A stretch of 64,000 nt of DNA from UMGS363 sp051881775 (lineage in GTDB: Bacteria; Bacillota; Clostridia; Oscillospirales; Ruminococcaceae), in assembly GCA_051881775.1 (NCBI GenBank), contig JBJEQN010000011.1, positions 1 to 64,000 on the forward strand, given 5' to 3'. The notes under the pieces are model-generated. The model was not told the DNA's origin, made no database searches, and worked only from the letters and a program-made list of their open reading frames with translations. Numbering within the stretch: the first letter of the stretch is position 1; each line of letters begins with the position of its first letter. Made by a program: the position numbers and the translations under genes. Positions 1 to 7,352 of this stretch are shown one piece after another.

Positions 1-15
1 AAACTATCCTTAACG

Positions 16-42
16 GGCTGCCGTGCTGTTTGTGCGGCAGCC
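16..42 (+). other. Hairpin upstream of the GntR gene
   Basis: An 8-bp perfect stem (GGCTGCCG at 16-23, CGGCAGCC at 35-42) with an 11-nt loop lies just before the first gene. The tail after it is only weakly T-rich (ATTTT at 51-55), so it may be the end of a terminator for a gene left of the window or a leader hairpin. The upstream context is not visible. Confidence 0.35.
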
Positions 43-75
43 TGTACGGGATTTTACCGAAAGAAGGCGTACTCT

Positions 76-831
76 ATGGCTGACAACGATATTATAAGAG
101 ACGGAAATCCCCACGATATTTCAATGCAGATAGCAGAAAAGCTGCTGAACTACATTAAAACCAACAAGCTGCCCCCGGATAAGCGTCTGCCGTCGGAAAA
201 CAAGCTGGCGGAAAAATTCGGGGTCAACCGCAACACTGTCCGCACCGCTTATGCGCACCTGTGTTCACAGGGCTATGTGCGCTCCGTTCAGGGCAAGGGG
301 CATTTCCCCGTTCAGAAAAGCCGTCCCCTTATTTACCGTCACTCCTCAACTATCGGCTTTTCGGAAATTTTCGGCAAGGATTCAAAGGAGTACGAAAACA
401 AGATAGTTTCCTGCACAATGTCGGAGATAAAGCCCTCGGAATACGCCCGTTTCGGTCTTGGAGAGGGCGAGATGATATACCGTCTGCGCACCCTGCGGCT
501 TGTTAAGGGCGAAGTCATTGCGCTGTGCTATTCAAACATTCCTGCAAGGCACGTTCCCGATTTTGAGAGCCACTTTGACAACTACGAATCCATAAACAAG
601 CTTTTTATGGACACCTACGGCTACGAGCATCCCGTCTGCGATTCAATTTCGGTAAAAGCCGCCTCCGCCACAACGGATGACCTGAAATACCTTAACATAT
701 CGGAAAATTCTCCCGTTATAACCATTGCTTCGACCTTTTCCACACCTCAGACGGGAGTTATAGAGTATTTCATAATCCACGCCGCAGGAAACCAGTTTAT
801 TTTCAATATGGACTTCAAATCCGGCGAATAA
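76..831 (+). CDS. GntR-family transcriptional regulator with UTRA ligand domain
   Basis: This 251-residue protein has a GntR winged helix-turn-helix at about residues 13-78, with the typical LPSENKLAEKFGVNRNTVR stretch and a wing QGKG. A UTRA (chorismate-lyase-like fold) effector domain fills about 95-245. Proteins of this HutC/PhnF type are cytosolic repressors that release DNA when a small molecule binds UTRA. The ligand cannot be told from sequence. The ATG at 76 follows the A/G-rich stretch AAAGAAGG. It stands alone, so its target may be itself or a gene left of the window; the next gene begins 115 bp on behind its own possible promoter. Confidence 0.9.
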   Translation: MADNDIIRDGNPHDISMQIAEKLLNYIKTNKLPPDKRLPSENKLAEKFGVNRNTVRTAYAHLCSQGYVRSVQGKGHFPVQKSRPLIYRHSSTIGFSEIFGKDSKEYENKIVSCTMSEIKPSEYARFGLGEGEMIYRLRTLRLVKGEVIALCYSNIPARHVPDFESHFDNYESINKLFMDTYGYEHPVCDSISVKAASATTDDLKYLNISENSPVITIASTFSTPQTGVIEYFIIHAAGNQFIFNMDFKSGE

Positions 832-884
832 TACCGATCTATAATCAAAAAATTGGCGTAAAATCTATATATTCCGGATTTCAC

Positions 885-913
885 TTGACTTTTTGTGCTT
901 TTTTTGATTAAAT
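885..913 (+). promoter_or_regulatory. Possible sigma-A promoter for the mgtC-like gene
   Basis: TTGACT at 885-890 is followed after 17 nt by TTAAAT at 908-913, about 33 nt before the ATG at 947. The -35 is good and the -10 matches the consensus at only four of six positions. Confidence 0.3.
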
Positions 914-946
914 ATTAGTATAAAAACCGAAAGGACGGTCACGGCT

Positions 947-1645
947 ATGATAGATAACTTTATAGACGGCGTTATTTCAAACGGCGATATTGCTTTTCTT
1001 GTAAAAACTATTCTGCGGCTTGCCGTAGCTACGCTTCTCAGCAGCTTTATCGGCAACGAAAGAGAGCATATAAACCGTCCTGCCGGCATAAGGACCCACG
1101 TTCTTGTCTGCATAGGCGCTGCGCTTATGACTATCACCTCGGAATTTGTCTGCAACAAGTATGAGGGCATAATGAATATGGACCCCACACGCCTTGGTGC
1201 GCAGGTAGTCAGCGGCATAGGCTTTCTCGGCGCAGGAACAATTATTAAGGAAGGCTTCAGCGTAAAGGGACTTACTACGGCGGCAAGCCTTTGGGCGGTG
1301 TCCTGCGTAGGGCTTACCTGCGGAACGGGATATTACAGCGCCGCAGTTATCGCCACTCTGCTTATCTACTTTATGCTCCAGGCGGCTAAAAAGGTCATTC
1401 TTCACCACACCGAAACAAAGTATGTGAGCATTGCCGTTACAAGCGCAGACAGCGTTTCAAAGGCGGCGGCAAAGCTGTTCAGCACACTTTCCATTTCCGT
1501 TGTATCTTCGGAAATAATCGTTGGCAGCGGCGATGTTCTTGAACTTAAATATGTGGTAAGCACGGGCAAAACAAGCGAGGTCTTTGACTATGCCGTGAAC
1601 AAGCTGCGTATGACGGACGACGTTATAAGCGTTCACGTTGAATAG
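947..1645 (+). CDS. MgtC/SapB family membrane protein
   Basis: The 232-residue protein has four to five hydrophobic segments in the first 145 residues and a soluble C-terminal domain of about 85 residues. It contains MgtC/SapB signatures: the ERE-H-RPAGIRTH stretch near residues 38-50 and GAQVVSGIGFLGAGTII near 83-100. MgtC proteins act in the cytoplasmic membrane, have been tied to growth in low magnesium, and inhibit F-type ATP synthase in some pathogens. Their function in commensal Firmicutes is unclear. The C-terminal region resembles the ACT-like domain of longer MgtC proteins. It ends 11 bp before the first PHP gene, so co-transcription is likely. Confidence 0.88.
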   Translation: MIDNFIDGVISNGDIAFLVKTILRLAVATLLSSFIGNEREHINRPAGIRTHVLVCIGAALMTITSEFVCNKYEGIMNMDPTRLGAQVVSGIGFLGAGTIIKEGFSVKGLTTAASLWAVSCVGLTCGTGYYSAAVIATLLIYFMLQAAKKVILHHTETKYVSIAVTSADSVSKAAAKLFSTLSISVVSSEIIVGSGDVLELKYVVSTGKTSEVFDYAVNKLRMTDDVISVHVE

Positions 1646-1656
1646 GGGGTGTGTCC

Positions 1657-2508
1657 GTGATAACAGACTGCCACACACATACTCTCCGCTCCCCAAGAGG
1701 AGAACATTCCGCCCTGCAGATGTGTGAGACAGCACTTTCAAAGGGCGTTTCCGTTCTCGGGATAACCGACCACTGCGAATGCAACCGCTTTTATCCCCGT
1801 GAATTTTACACCGAAAACCCAAACAGCTTCGACAGCTACGACAACCGCACCCTTTTTCTCCTTTCAATGTCGGATATTGAAGAAGCAAAAGCGGCTTACG
1901 GCGGAAAGCTGACGGTTCTATGCGGAACGGAGCTTGGGCAGGCGACCTTTGACCTTGAAGCCGCAGAGGAAGTTATCTCCGACAAAAGGCTTGATCATGT
2001 CATAGGCTCAATGCACCAGATACCCTGCTGCGATGATTTCTGCGGATTAAAATTTTCCTCGCCGAAGCTTGCAGATATACAGCTTGAACGTTATTTCAAA
2101 GAGGTGTTTAAGCTGTGCAAATGGGGAAAATTCAATGTCTTGGGGCATCTTACCTACCCTCTGCGCTATATAGAGGGGATATACGGCGTAAAGGTTGACA
2201 TTACCCGTTATTATGATATAATTAAAATGATATTTCAAACAATAACAGACAAAGGGATAGCCCTTGAAATAAACTGCTCGGGGCTGCGGCAAAGCTACGG
2301 CAAGACCTTCCCCACATCCGATATTCTGCGCTTGTACAAGGAGTGCGGAGGCAGCTTCGTTTCCATTGGCTCGGACGCACACAGCGGAAAGGATATGGCT
2401 TACGGCTTTGAAACGGCTAAAGAGCTTGCGCTTTCCTGCGGAATTGAACGGGGAGTGTATTTCATAGAGCGCAGACCCTTTGTTTACAGCCTGAGGGATA
2501 ACAAATGA
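1657..2508 (+). CDS. PHP-domain phosphoesterase, histidinol-phosphatase-like
   Basis: This cytosolic metal-dependent hydrolase has PHP motifs: DCHTHT at the N-terminus, GITDHCE near residue 35, a GSMHQIP histidine near 112, and the C-terminal SIGSDAHS. This pattern fits the HisJ/HisK branch, whose known members dephosphorylate L-histidinol phosphate. No other his genes are nearby, so the substrate is uncertain. I chose the GTG at 1657 over the in-frame GTG at 1651 because the Shine-Dalgarno AGGGGG at 1643-1648 is 8 nt from the former and only 2 nt from the latter. The stop overlaps the next ATG (ATGA), indicating translational coupling. Confidence 0.85.
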   Translation: MITDCHTHTLRSPRGEHSALQMCETALSKGVSVLGITDHCECNRFYPREFYTENPNSFDSYDNRTLFLLSMSDIEEAKAAYGGKLTVLCGTELGQATFDLEAAEEVISDKRLDHVIGSMHQIPCCDDFCGLKFSSPKLADIQLERYFKEVFKLCKWGKFNVLGHLTYPLRYIEGIYGVKVDITRYYDIIKMIFQTITDKGIALEINCSGLRQSYGKTFPTSDILRLYKECGGSFVSIGSDAHSGKDMAYGFETAKELALSCGIERGVYFIERRPFVYSLRDNK

Positions 2509-3311
2509 CTGAGATTTATTACGCAGACCAGCATATACATACGGATTTTTCGGGAGACAGCGATACTCCCCCCGAGGAGCAGATAGAAAAAGCCCTTTCT
2601 CTTGGCATGAAGCGCATATGCTTTACCGACCACCACGATTATGACGTTGTTTCCGATGTGGATTTCAACCTTGATATTCCACGTTATCTTACGGAAACAA
2701 CACGGCTGAAAGAAAAATATGCGGACAGGATAGAAATTTGCACGGGGATAGAGCTTGGTTTGCAGAACCACATTGCAGACTATCTTGAAAAGCTGACAAA
2801 GGAGTACAGCTTTGACTTTATAATCGGTTCAATACATTATGTGGACGGACTTGACCCCTATTTTCCCGAATTTTTTGAGAAAAACACCGAAAGCGCATAT
2901 GAGCGGTACTTTGACGTTACCTTAAAGCGGATAAGAAATATAAAGTGCTACGACAGCTTAGGACACCTTGACTATATCGTCCGCTACGGAAAGAAGCACG
3001 GTCTGACCTATTCCTATAAGCAGTACGCCGACCGGATAGACCTTATTTTAAAGCAGATAATTGCGGACGGAAAAGCGCTGGAGTGCAATTCGGGGGGCTT
3101 GTCAAGAGGACTTGATGAACCGAACCCCGGCGCAGAGGTATTTAAGCGTTATAAAGAGCTTGGAGGGGAGCTTGTTACTCTCGGCTCGGACGCACATTCT
3201 CCCGATACCCTCGGCTGCAAATTTGAACAATGCGGAGAAATGCTGAAAAGCTGCGGATTCAAATATTATGCAGTGTATAAGAACAGAAAGCCTGTTATGG
3301 AGAAGCTGTAA
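2505..3311 (+). CDS. Second PHP-domain phosphoesterase, histidinol-phosphatase-like
   Basis: The 268-residue protein is a paralogue of the preceding gene and overlaps it by 4 bp. PHP metal-site motifs are ADQHIHTDFSGDS at the N-terminus, CFTDHHDYD near residue 40, IGSIHYVDG near 105, and TLGSDAHS near 236. It fits the histidinol phosphatase (HisK) family; one or both copies may act on another phosphomonoester. Two copies side by side suggest subunit or substrate specialisation rather than simple redundancy. Downstream lies repeat DNA rather than a clear intrinsic terminator. Confidence 0.85.
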   Translation: MTEIYYADQHIHTDFSGDSDTPPEEQIEKALSLGMKRICFTDHHDYDVVSDVDFNLDIPRYLTETTRLKEKYADRIEICTGIELGLQNHIADYLEKLTKEYSFDFIIGSIHYVDGLDPYFPEFFEKNTESAYERYFDVTLKRIRNIKCYDSLGHLDYIVRYGKKHGLTYSYKQYADRIDLILKQIIADGKALECNSGGLSRGLDEPNPGAEVFKRYKELGGELVTLGSDAHSPDTLGCKFEQCGEMLKSCGFKYYAVYKNRKPVMEKL

Positions 3312-3510
3312 AACCCAGCGCAGCGATAACGGGATTCCAAAGGGACGAGGACACCCGCGAAGCGGAATAAAGTTTACGTCCACGCTTTTCAAAGGGTGGT
3401 GGGTGTCCAGAGGGCAAAGCCCTTTGGTCGCTCTCCGCAGAGAGCGAAATCTCCAAAACTAAGGCGCACAACAAAGTAACAGCAAAAGCAAATAAAGTAA
3501 CGAATCCAAA
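3312..3510. repeat. Intergenic repeat-like segment after the PHP genes
   Basis: This non-coding stretch holds small palindromes such as TCGCTCT-CCGC-AGAGCGA-type pairing at about 3429-3449 and an AAAGGG/CCCTTT pairing around 3398-3424. The short reading frames across it have no ribosome-binding site or protein-like composition. It looks like a dispersed intergenic repeat, but only this one copy is in the window. Confidence 0.5.
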
Positions 3511-3594
3511 AGGCGCAATTCACATAAAAAACGGAACCGAACAAGGTTTTGTACAACACAAAACCTGCGGAACCGATCAATGTGAATTGCGCCT
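3511..3594. repeat. Palindromic repeat element, copy A
   Basis: Perfect 15-bp inverted arms AGGCGCAATTCACAT (3511-3525) and its complement (3580-3594) enclose an inner inverted repeat AGGTTTTGT/ACAAAACCT (3544-3552/3558-3566) and two direct copies of CGGAACCGA (3532-3540, 3568-3576). A diverged shorter copy is at 56215-56274. Confidence 0.7.
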
Positions 3595-3621
3595 ATTTCT
3601 ATCCCATAAAAACCAAGCCCC

Positions 3622-3746
3622 TCGGATAAAATGTACAGAGCGAAGCGATGTGCATTTTATCCGACACAGCAAACTTTAGTGTCGTTTTCTCCACAATCTA
3701 CCCTCGCAGAAAATATACCGAGCAGAGCGAGGTGTATTTTCTGCGA
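3622..3746. repeat. Tandem pair of diverged hairpins with compensatory changes
   Basis: Two hairpins (3622-3664 and 3704-3746) share a 16-bp stem and the loops GAGCGAAGCGA and GAGCAGAGCGA. Between the copies four stem positions differ, and in each case the partner base also differs so pairing is kept. A T:G wobble sits at the same stem position in both. The spacers after the stems are also similar (CACAGCAAA and CACGGCAAA). No coding potential is visible. Confidence 0.75.
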
Positions 3747-3805
3747 CACGGCAAAGTATGCCACCGTTCTCCCAACACAGCAGTTATCATCCGACAATGC
3801 TGTGC

Positions 3806-3834
3806 AAATAAAAACGGGCGCACAATGTGCGCCC
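3806..3834 (-). terminator. Intrinsic terminator of the flagellar operon
   Basis: On the minus strand a perfect 9-bp stem (3816-3824 with 3826-3834, GGGCGCACA and its complement) is followed by GTTTTTATTT. It lies 50 bp beyond the cheD stop and is the first good terminator after the operon's last gene. Confidence 0.8.
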
Positions 3835-3883
3835 CTACAGAAATGTATTAAATTCCCAAAATTTATAGATTACGAAAATAACC

Positions 3884-4375
3884 TTATACCATCTTAGTTT
3901 CCTTTGTAGCCGCACGGATCTCCATAATTCCCGTGTCAGCATGGAAAAATACCGTTCTGCCGTAGTTAAGACCTGTTTCTTCGGCAATTATCCTTATCCT
4001 GTAGGCGGAAAGTATCTTTTTTACCGCCGCAACGTTTCTTTCACCAATGTTGAAAACTGCAGAGTTGGTGCTGAACATCTGAGCGCCGCCTGCAATTTTG
4101 GCGGTAAGCCTTGAAGTGGAAGCGCCGGCAAGTGACATAGTCTGTATAAGCTCGGTTATTCCCGTATCGGCATATCTTCTGCGGTTTTCGGGCGTGTTGC
4201 TGCTGCTTCCTGCAGCGTCTTTGCTGAGGGGGAGCATTATATGAGCCAGTCCGGCAATTTTTTTATCGGCATCGTAAAGGCATATGCCCACGCAGGAACC
4301 CAGAGCATATGTTGCCAGAACGTCCGTCTCTTTTCCGACCTTAAGATCGGCAATACCCACTGTAATCATTCCCAT
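3884..4375 (-). CDS. cheD: CheD, chemoreceptor glutamine deamidase
   Basis: The 163-residue cytosolic protein has the CheD signature ALGSCVGICLYD with catalytic Cys28 and GLAHIMLP with His45; the usual Thr/Asp-rich fold follows. CheD deamidates glutamines of methyl-accepting chemoreceptors and binds CheC, raising CheC phosphatase activity towards CheY-P. It is the last gene of the flagellar operon, directly after cheC (1 bp gap), as expected for partners. No chemoreceptor gene is in the window. Confidence 0.95.
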   Translation of the reverse strand: MGMITVGIADLKVGKETDVLATYALGSCVGICLYDADKKIAGLAHIMLPLSKDAAGSSSNTPENRRRYADTGITELIQTMSLAGASTSRLTAKIAGGAQMFSTNSAVFNIGERNVAAVKKILSAYRIRIIAEETGLNYGRTVFFHADTGIMEIRAATKETKMV

Positions 4376-4376
4376 A

Positions 4377-5000
4377 TCAGATACCTACTCCCAGCTTATT
4401 GAAAAGAAGCTCAAGAGAGCTCATTTCAGGAACAAGGATCATATTGCTCTTTACTTCACAGCCGCCGATAACGAAGCTGTCGTCAATAAAAAGTACCTTG
4501 TCGCCTATCTGCGCAAACTGTACGGCAGGAACGCTGAGTATCGCACCAACCATATCAACGCTCATCTGAGGAACGGAAATGTCAATGGTAAGCCCTGTCA
4601 GCGAGGCAATGGCGTTTATGTAGGAGGCGGACATTATGTTTCCCACCTCTGCAATAAAGGAACGCTCCATTTCATTCATATTGATAAGGTCGCTTATCTC
4701 CGAACCGAAAATAGCGCTTGTCATCTGGCTTGCACAGGAATGCTGGAGAACGTAAAGCATCATTCCCACAATATCTCCCGTCAGATTAACAAGCATACCG
4801 ATGGCAACATTCTCGGGACCTCCGAGGAAATTTACTGCATCGTCAAAATTCAGCAGCTTTACGTTAGGCACGGAAATATCCGTTTCGCAGCCGAGCATAG
4901 TGGAAAGGGCGCTTGCGGCGTTGCCCGAACCGATATTTCCTATTTCCTTCAGAACATCAAGATGCATATCCTGAAGCTCCTCAACATTTCTGATACTCAT
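4377..5000 (-). CDS. cheC: CheC, CheY-P phosphatase
   Basis: The 207-residue protein contains two CheC/CheX-type helices with the E-x2-N phosphatase signature: LKEIGNIGSGNAASALS near residue 15-31 and FIAEVGNIMSASYINA near 114-129. CheC dephosphorylates CheY-P and is regulated by CheD, encoded next. It resembles the N-terminal half of FliY in this operon, which shares the same ancestry. Spacing to the rod gene upstream is 21 bp. Confidence 0.93.
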   Translation of the reverse strand: MSIRNVEELQDMHLDVLKEIGNIGSGNAASALSTMLGCETDISVPNVKLLNFDDAVNFLGGPENVAIGMLVNLTGDIVGMMLYVLQHSCASQMTSAIFGSEISDLINMNEMERSFIAEVGNIMSASYINAIASLTGLTIDISVPQMSVDMVGAILSVPAVQFAQIGDKVLFIDDSFVIGGCEVKSNMILVPEMSSLELLFNKLGVGI

Positions 5001-5021
5001 TTATATACAATCCTTTCAAGG

Positions 5022-5756
5022 TTAATTTCTGAGGTTGTTTACAATGTCTTCAAGCTGGTTGTGAGTTTTCACCATTGTTGCATTAAGCTGGAATGCACGC
5101 TGATATTCGATAACCTTCGACATTTCGTTGGCGATATTGGTGGAAGAGGCTTCAAGATAGCCGTTTTTCTTTATGACGGTATCGTTGGCAACGGCTTCTC
5201 CGCTGGAAAGATTGGCTTCAAAGTAGTTGTCACCCACCTGATCGAGACCGTAGGGGTTCTCAAAGGTGTAGGTCCCTATCATATTTGTAAGAGCAGCAAT
5301 ATCAATATCCGTTGTATCATTAATGAAAGGCACCGTTATGCGGTTTCCCTCATAGTCAAGAACAAAGCCGCCCTTTGAGTCCACAAGCTGATAGGTGCCG
5401 TCGCCCATATTGCTCAGATAGAAAGCGCCGTCCTTGGTATACTGCACATCGCCTGTCATTGCCGTTTCAACAGCAAAGAAGCCCTCGTTAAGCGCCGCAA
5501 AATCAAGCTCTCTGCCCGTATCTCTCACCTGTGACTGCTCGAACATCATGTCCGTCTTGTCAACTCTTACGCCGTGACCGAACTGCACCTCTTCGTTGTC
5601 CGTGTTTCTCTTTGTATAAATAAGATCGGCAAAGGACGGTCTTGAAGCCTTAAAGCCGTAAGTATTAACGTTTGCAAGGTTGTTGGCGGTGATGTCCATG
5701 CCAAGCTGATAGCTTATAACGCCCGATGCGGCGGTATGATAACCTATTTTACTCAT
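5022..5756 (-). CDS. flgG: Flagellar basal-body rod protein, FlgG-like
   Basis: The 244-residue protein starts with the rod/hook N-terminal motif ANNLANVNTYGFKASRPSF and ends with the conserved C-terminal helix including MSKVIEYQRAFQLNATM. Both heptad ends are typical of axial proteins FlgB/C/F/G/E. It is exported by the flagellar type III system and forms the distal rod. With its neighbour it makes a FlgF/FlgG pair as at the end of many Firmicutes fla/che operons. Which is FlgF and which FlgG is inferred from order and similarity only. Confidence 0.85.
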   Translation of the reverse strand: MSKIGYHTAASGVISYQLGMDITANNLANVNTYGFKASRPSFADLIYTKRNTDNEEVQFGHGVRVDKTDMMFEQSQVRDTGRELDFAALNEGFFAVETAMTGDVQYTKDGAFYLSNMGDGTYQLVDSKGGFVLDYEGNRITVPFINDTTDIDIAALTNMIGTYTFENPYGLDQVGDNYFEANLSSGEAVANDTVIKKNGYLEASSTNIANEMSKVIEYQRAFQLNATMVKTHNQLEDIVNNLRN

Positions 5757-5785
5757 AAAGCATTTCCTTCCTTCGATGATCTATA

Positions 5786-6538
5786 TTATATCTTTGCAAG
5801 ATCGTTTGCTGCGATCTGATTTACGCTGTTGATGATCTTAAGCGCCGTGCTGCAGGCGGTAAAAACGTTCTGTGAGTCCATAGCCTTGACCATTTCCTCC
5901 GCAACATCAACGTTGGAGCGCTCGTAGCTGCCCTGACGCACACGGTACTTCTCACCTTCGGGGATATTTCCCGTTTCAAAGGCTTCGTAGGGTCTGAACA
6001 TATTGTCGTCCACCCTTTCTATCGCCGTATCGGGGGGAAGATAGGTGAGTCCGAGAGTGTAAGTTCTGCCGTCGTCGGTAGTGATAACGCCGTCTCTTGA
6101 AATGGTAATATCGGCTGTTCCCAGCTGAATGGGGTTGCCGTTAATGTCAAGTATGCGTCCCGAAGGACCGAGAGCAAGATAACCCTCTGCGTCAAGGGAA
6201 AACTGACCGTTCCTTGTAAGGAGAGTTTCACCCGTCTTGCGGTTTTCTATGTTAAAATAAATATTTCCCACAAGAGCAACGTCAAGCCTTGAACCTGTAT
6301 CCCCAAAAGAACCCTGTTCAAGGTTCGTAAAGGTCTCCTGAAGAGTTCTGTAACGGATAGTACCCGTCTGACTGTGCTTTCCGTTAATGAGAAGCAGCTC
6401 TTCGGCAAAGGTAGTGGGGATAGCGGTCTCGTTTTTATAGCCTGCTGTCTTAACATTAGCCATATTGTTGGTGATAATGTTCAGAATTCTCTGCTCGTTT
6501 ATAATACCGTTTGCGGCGGTATAGTATCCTCTCAGCAT
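5786..6538 (-). CDS. flgF: Flagellar basal-body rod protein, FlgF-like
   Basis: The 250-residue axial protein has N-terminal TNNMANVKTAGYKNE and the C-terminal motif VAEEMVKAMDSQNVF, followed by a helix ending in AANDLAKI. It lies directly after the sigma-28 gene and before the FlgG-like gene with 29-bp spacing. It likely forms part of the rod between MS-ring and hook. FlgF and FlgG in this clade are difficult to separate; this one has the more divergent C-terminal signature. Confidence 0.8.
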   Translation of the reverse strand: MLRGYYTAANGIINEQRILNIITNNMANVKTAGYKNETAIPTTFAEELLLINGKHSQTGTIRYRTLQETFTNLEQGSFGDTGSRLDVALVGNIYFNIENRKTGETLLTRNGQFSLDAEGYLALGPSGRILDINGNPIQLGTADITISRDGVITTDDGRTYTLGLTYLPPDTAIERVDDNMFRPYEAFETGNIPEGEKYRVRQGSYERSNVDVAEEMVKAMDSQNVFTACSTALKIINSVNQIAANDLAKI

Positions 6539-6551
6539 AAAACCCTTCCTT

Positions 6552-7337
6552 TCACGTTCTTCCTAAATACTCGGACATATACTTTTTCATTTTGGCAACT
6601 GCCTGTGAATGTATCTGGCATACTCTGGACTCTGAGACCTCCAGAACCTTGCCTATATCGGAAAATTTCAGTTTTTCGTAATAATAAAGCGTAATGACCA
6701 GCCGTTCCTTTTCTTTAAGAGAAGCAATTGCGCCTGCAAGATACTTCATCTTTTCCTCACGGTAGAGAGAAGCCTCCGCCGACCACACGCCGTCCTCCGA
6801 GACTTCGTCGGACAGGTCAAAATTGTTGTTTATAACAAGATCCTCAAAGGATAAGGTCTGAGCCGCCGCAGATTTTGCAACACAGCTTTCAAACTTGCTT
6901 TTCGTCAGCTTCAGATGCTCCGCCAGCTCATCGTCTGTAGGCTCTCTGTCCAGCTTTGCGTAAAGCTCCGAATAGGCTGCGTCATATTCTCTTGCAAAAC
7001 GCCGTACATTTCTCGGAACAATATCCTGTCTGCGTATGTAATCTATAACTGCGCCTCTTACTTTTATTGAAGCGTAGGTCTCAAATTTAACATTCTTTTC
7101 AAGGTCGAAGCTTTCAATGGCTGACATAAGCGCAATTGTTGCTTCGTTTATAATATCATCGCTGTCGGCGTACTTTTCATACATATTCCGTGTAGATACC
7201 GCCGCATAACGGACGATATTCATATACGCCATTACAACGTTGTTTCTGAGAGCTTTGTCGCCCGTTTCCTTATACCGCCTGAGAAGTTCGGCCTTTTCCT
7301 CCGCCGTCATCTTTTCCGCTGATTTTGTATCGGACAT
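6552..7337 (-). CDS. fliA: RNA polymerase sigma factor for flagellar genes (sigma-28)
   Basis: The protein of about 261 residues carries sigma-70 region 2 (DIINEATIALMSAIESFD, then VKFETYASIKVRGAVIDYI with RRQDIVPRNVRR), region 3, and region 4 with the helix-turn-helix around KFSDIGKVLEVSESRVCQIH. This is the FliA/WhiG/SigD pattern. It directs late flagellar and chemotaxis genes such as flagellin, which are outside the window. I begin at the ATG at 7337; an in-frame TTG lies just before it. GGAGTGAG is about 6 nt upstream. An anti-sigma FlgM gene is not seen here. Confidence 0.95.
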   Translation of the reverse strand: MSDTKSAEKMTAEEKAELLRRYKETGDKALRNNVVMAYMNIVRYAAVSTRNMYEKYADSDDIINEATIALMSAIESFDLEKNVKFETYASIKVRGAVIDYIRRQDIVPRNVRRFAREYDAAYSELYAKLDREPTDDELAEHLKLTKSKFESCVAKSAAAQTLSFEDLVINNNFDLSDEVSEDGVWSAEASLYREEKMKYLAGAIASLKEKERLVITLYYYEKLKFSDIGKVLEVSESRVCQIHSQAVAKMKKYMSEYLGRT

Positions 7338-7352
7338 CAAAACTCACTCCTT

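Noticed and set aside
4284..5378. Plus-strand frame opposite cheC and the FlgG-like gene
   Set aside because: The minus-strand genes have family motifs throughout; this frame has none.
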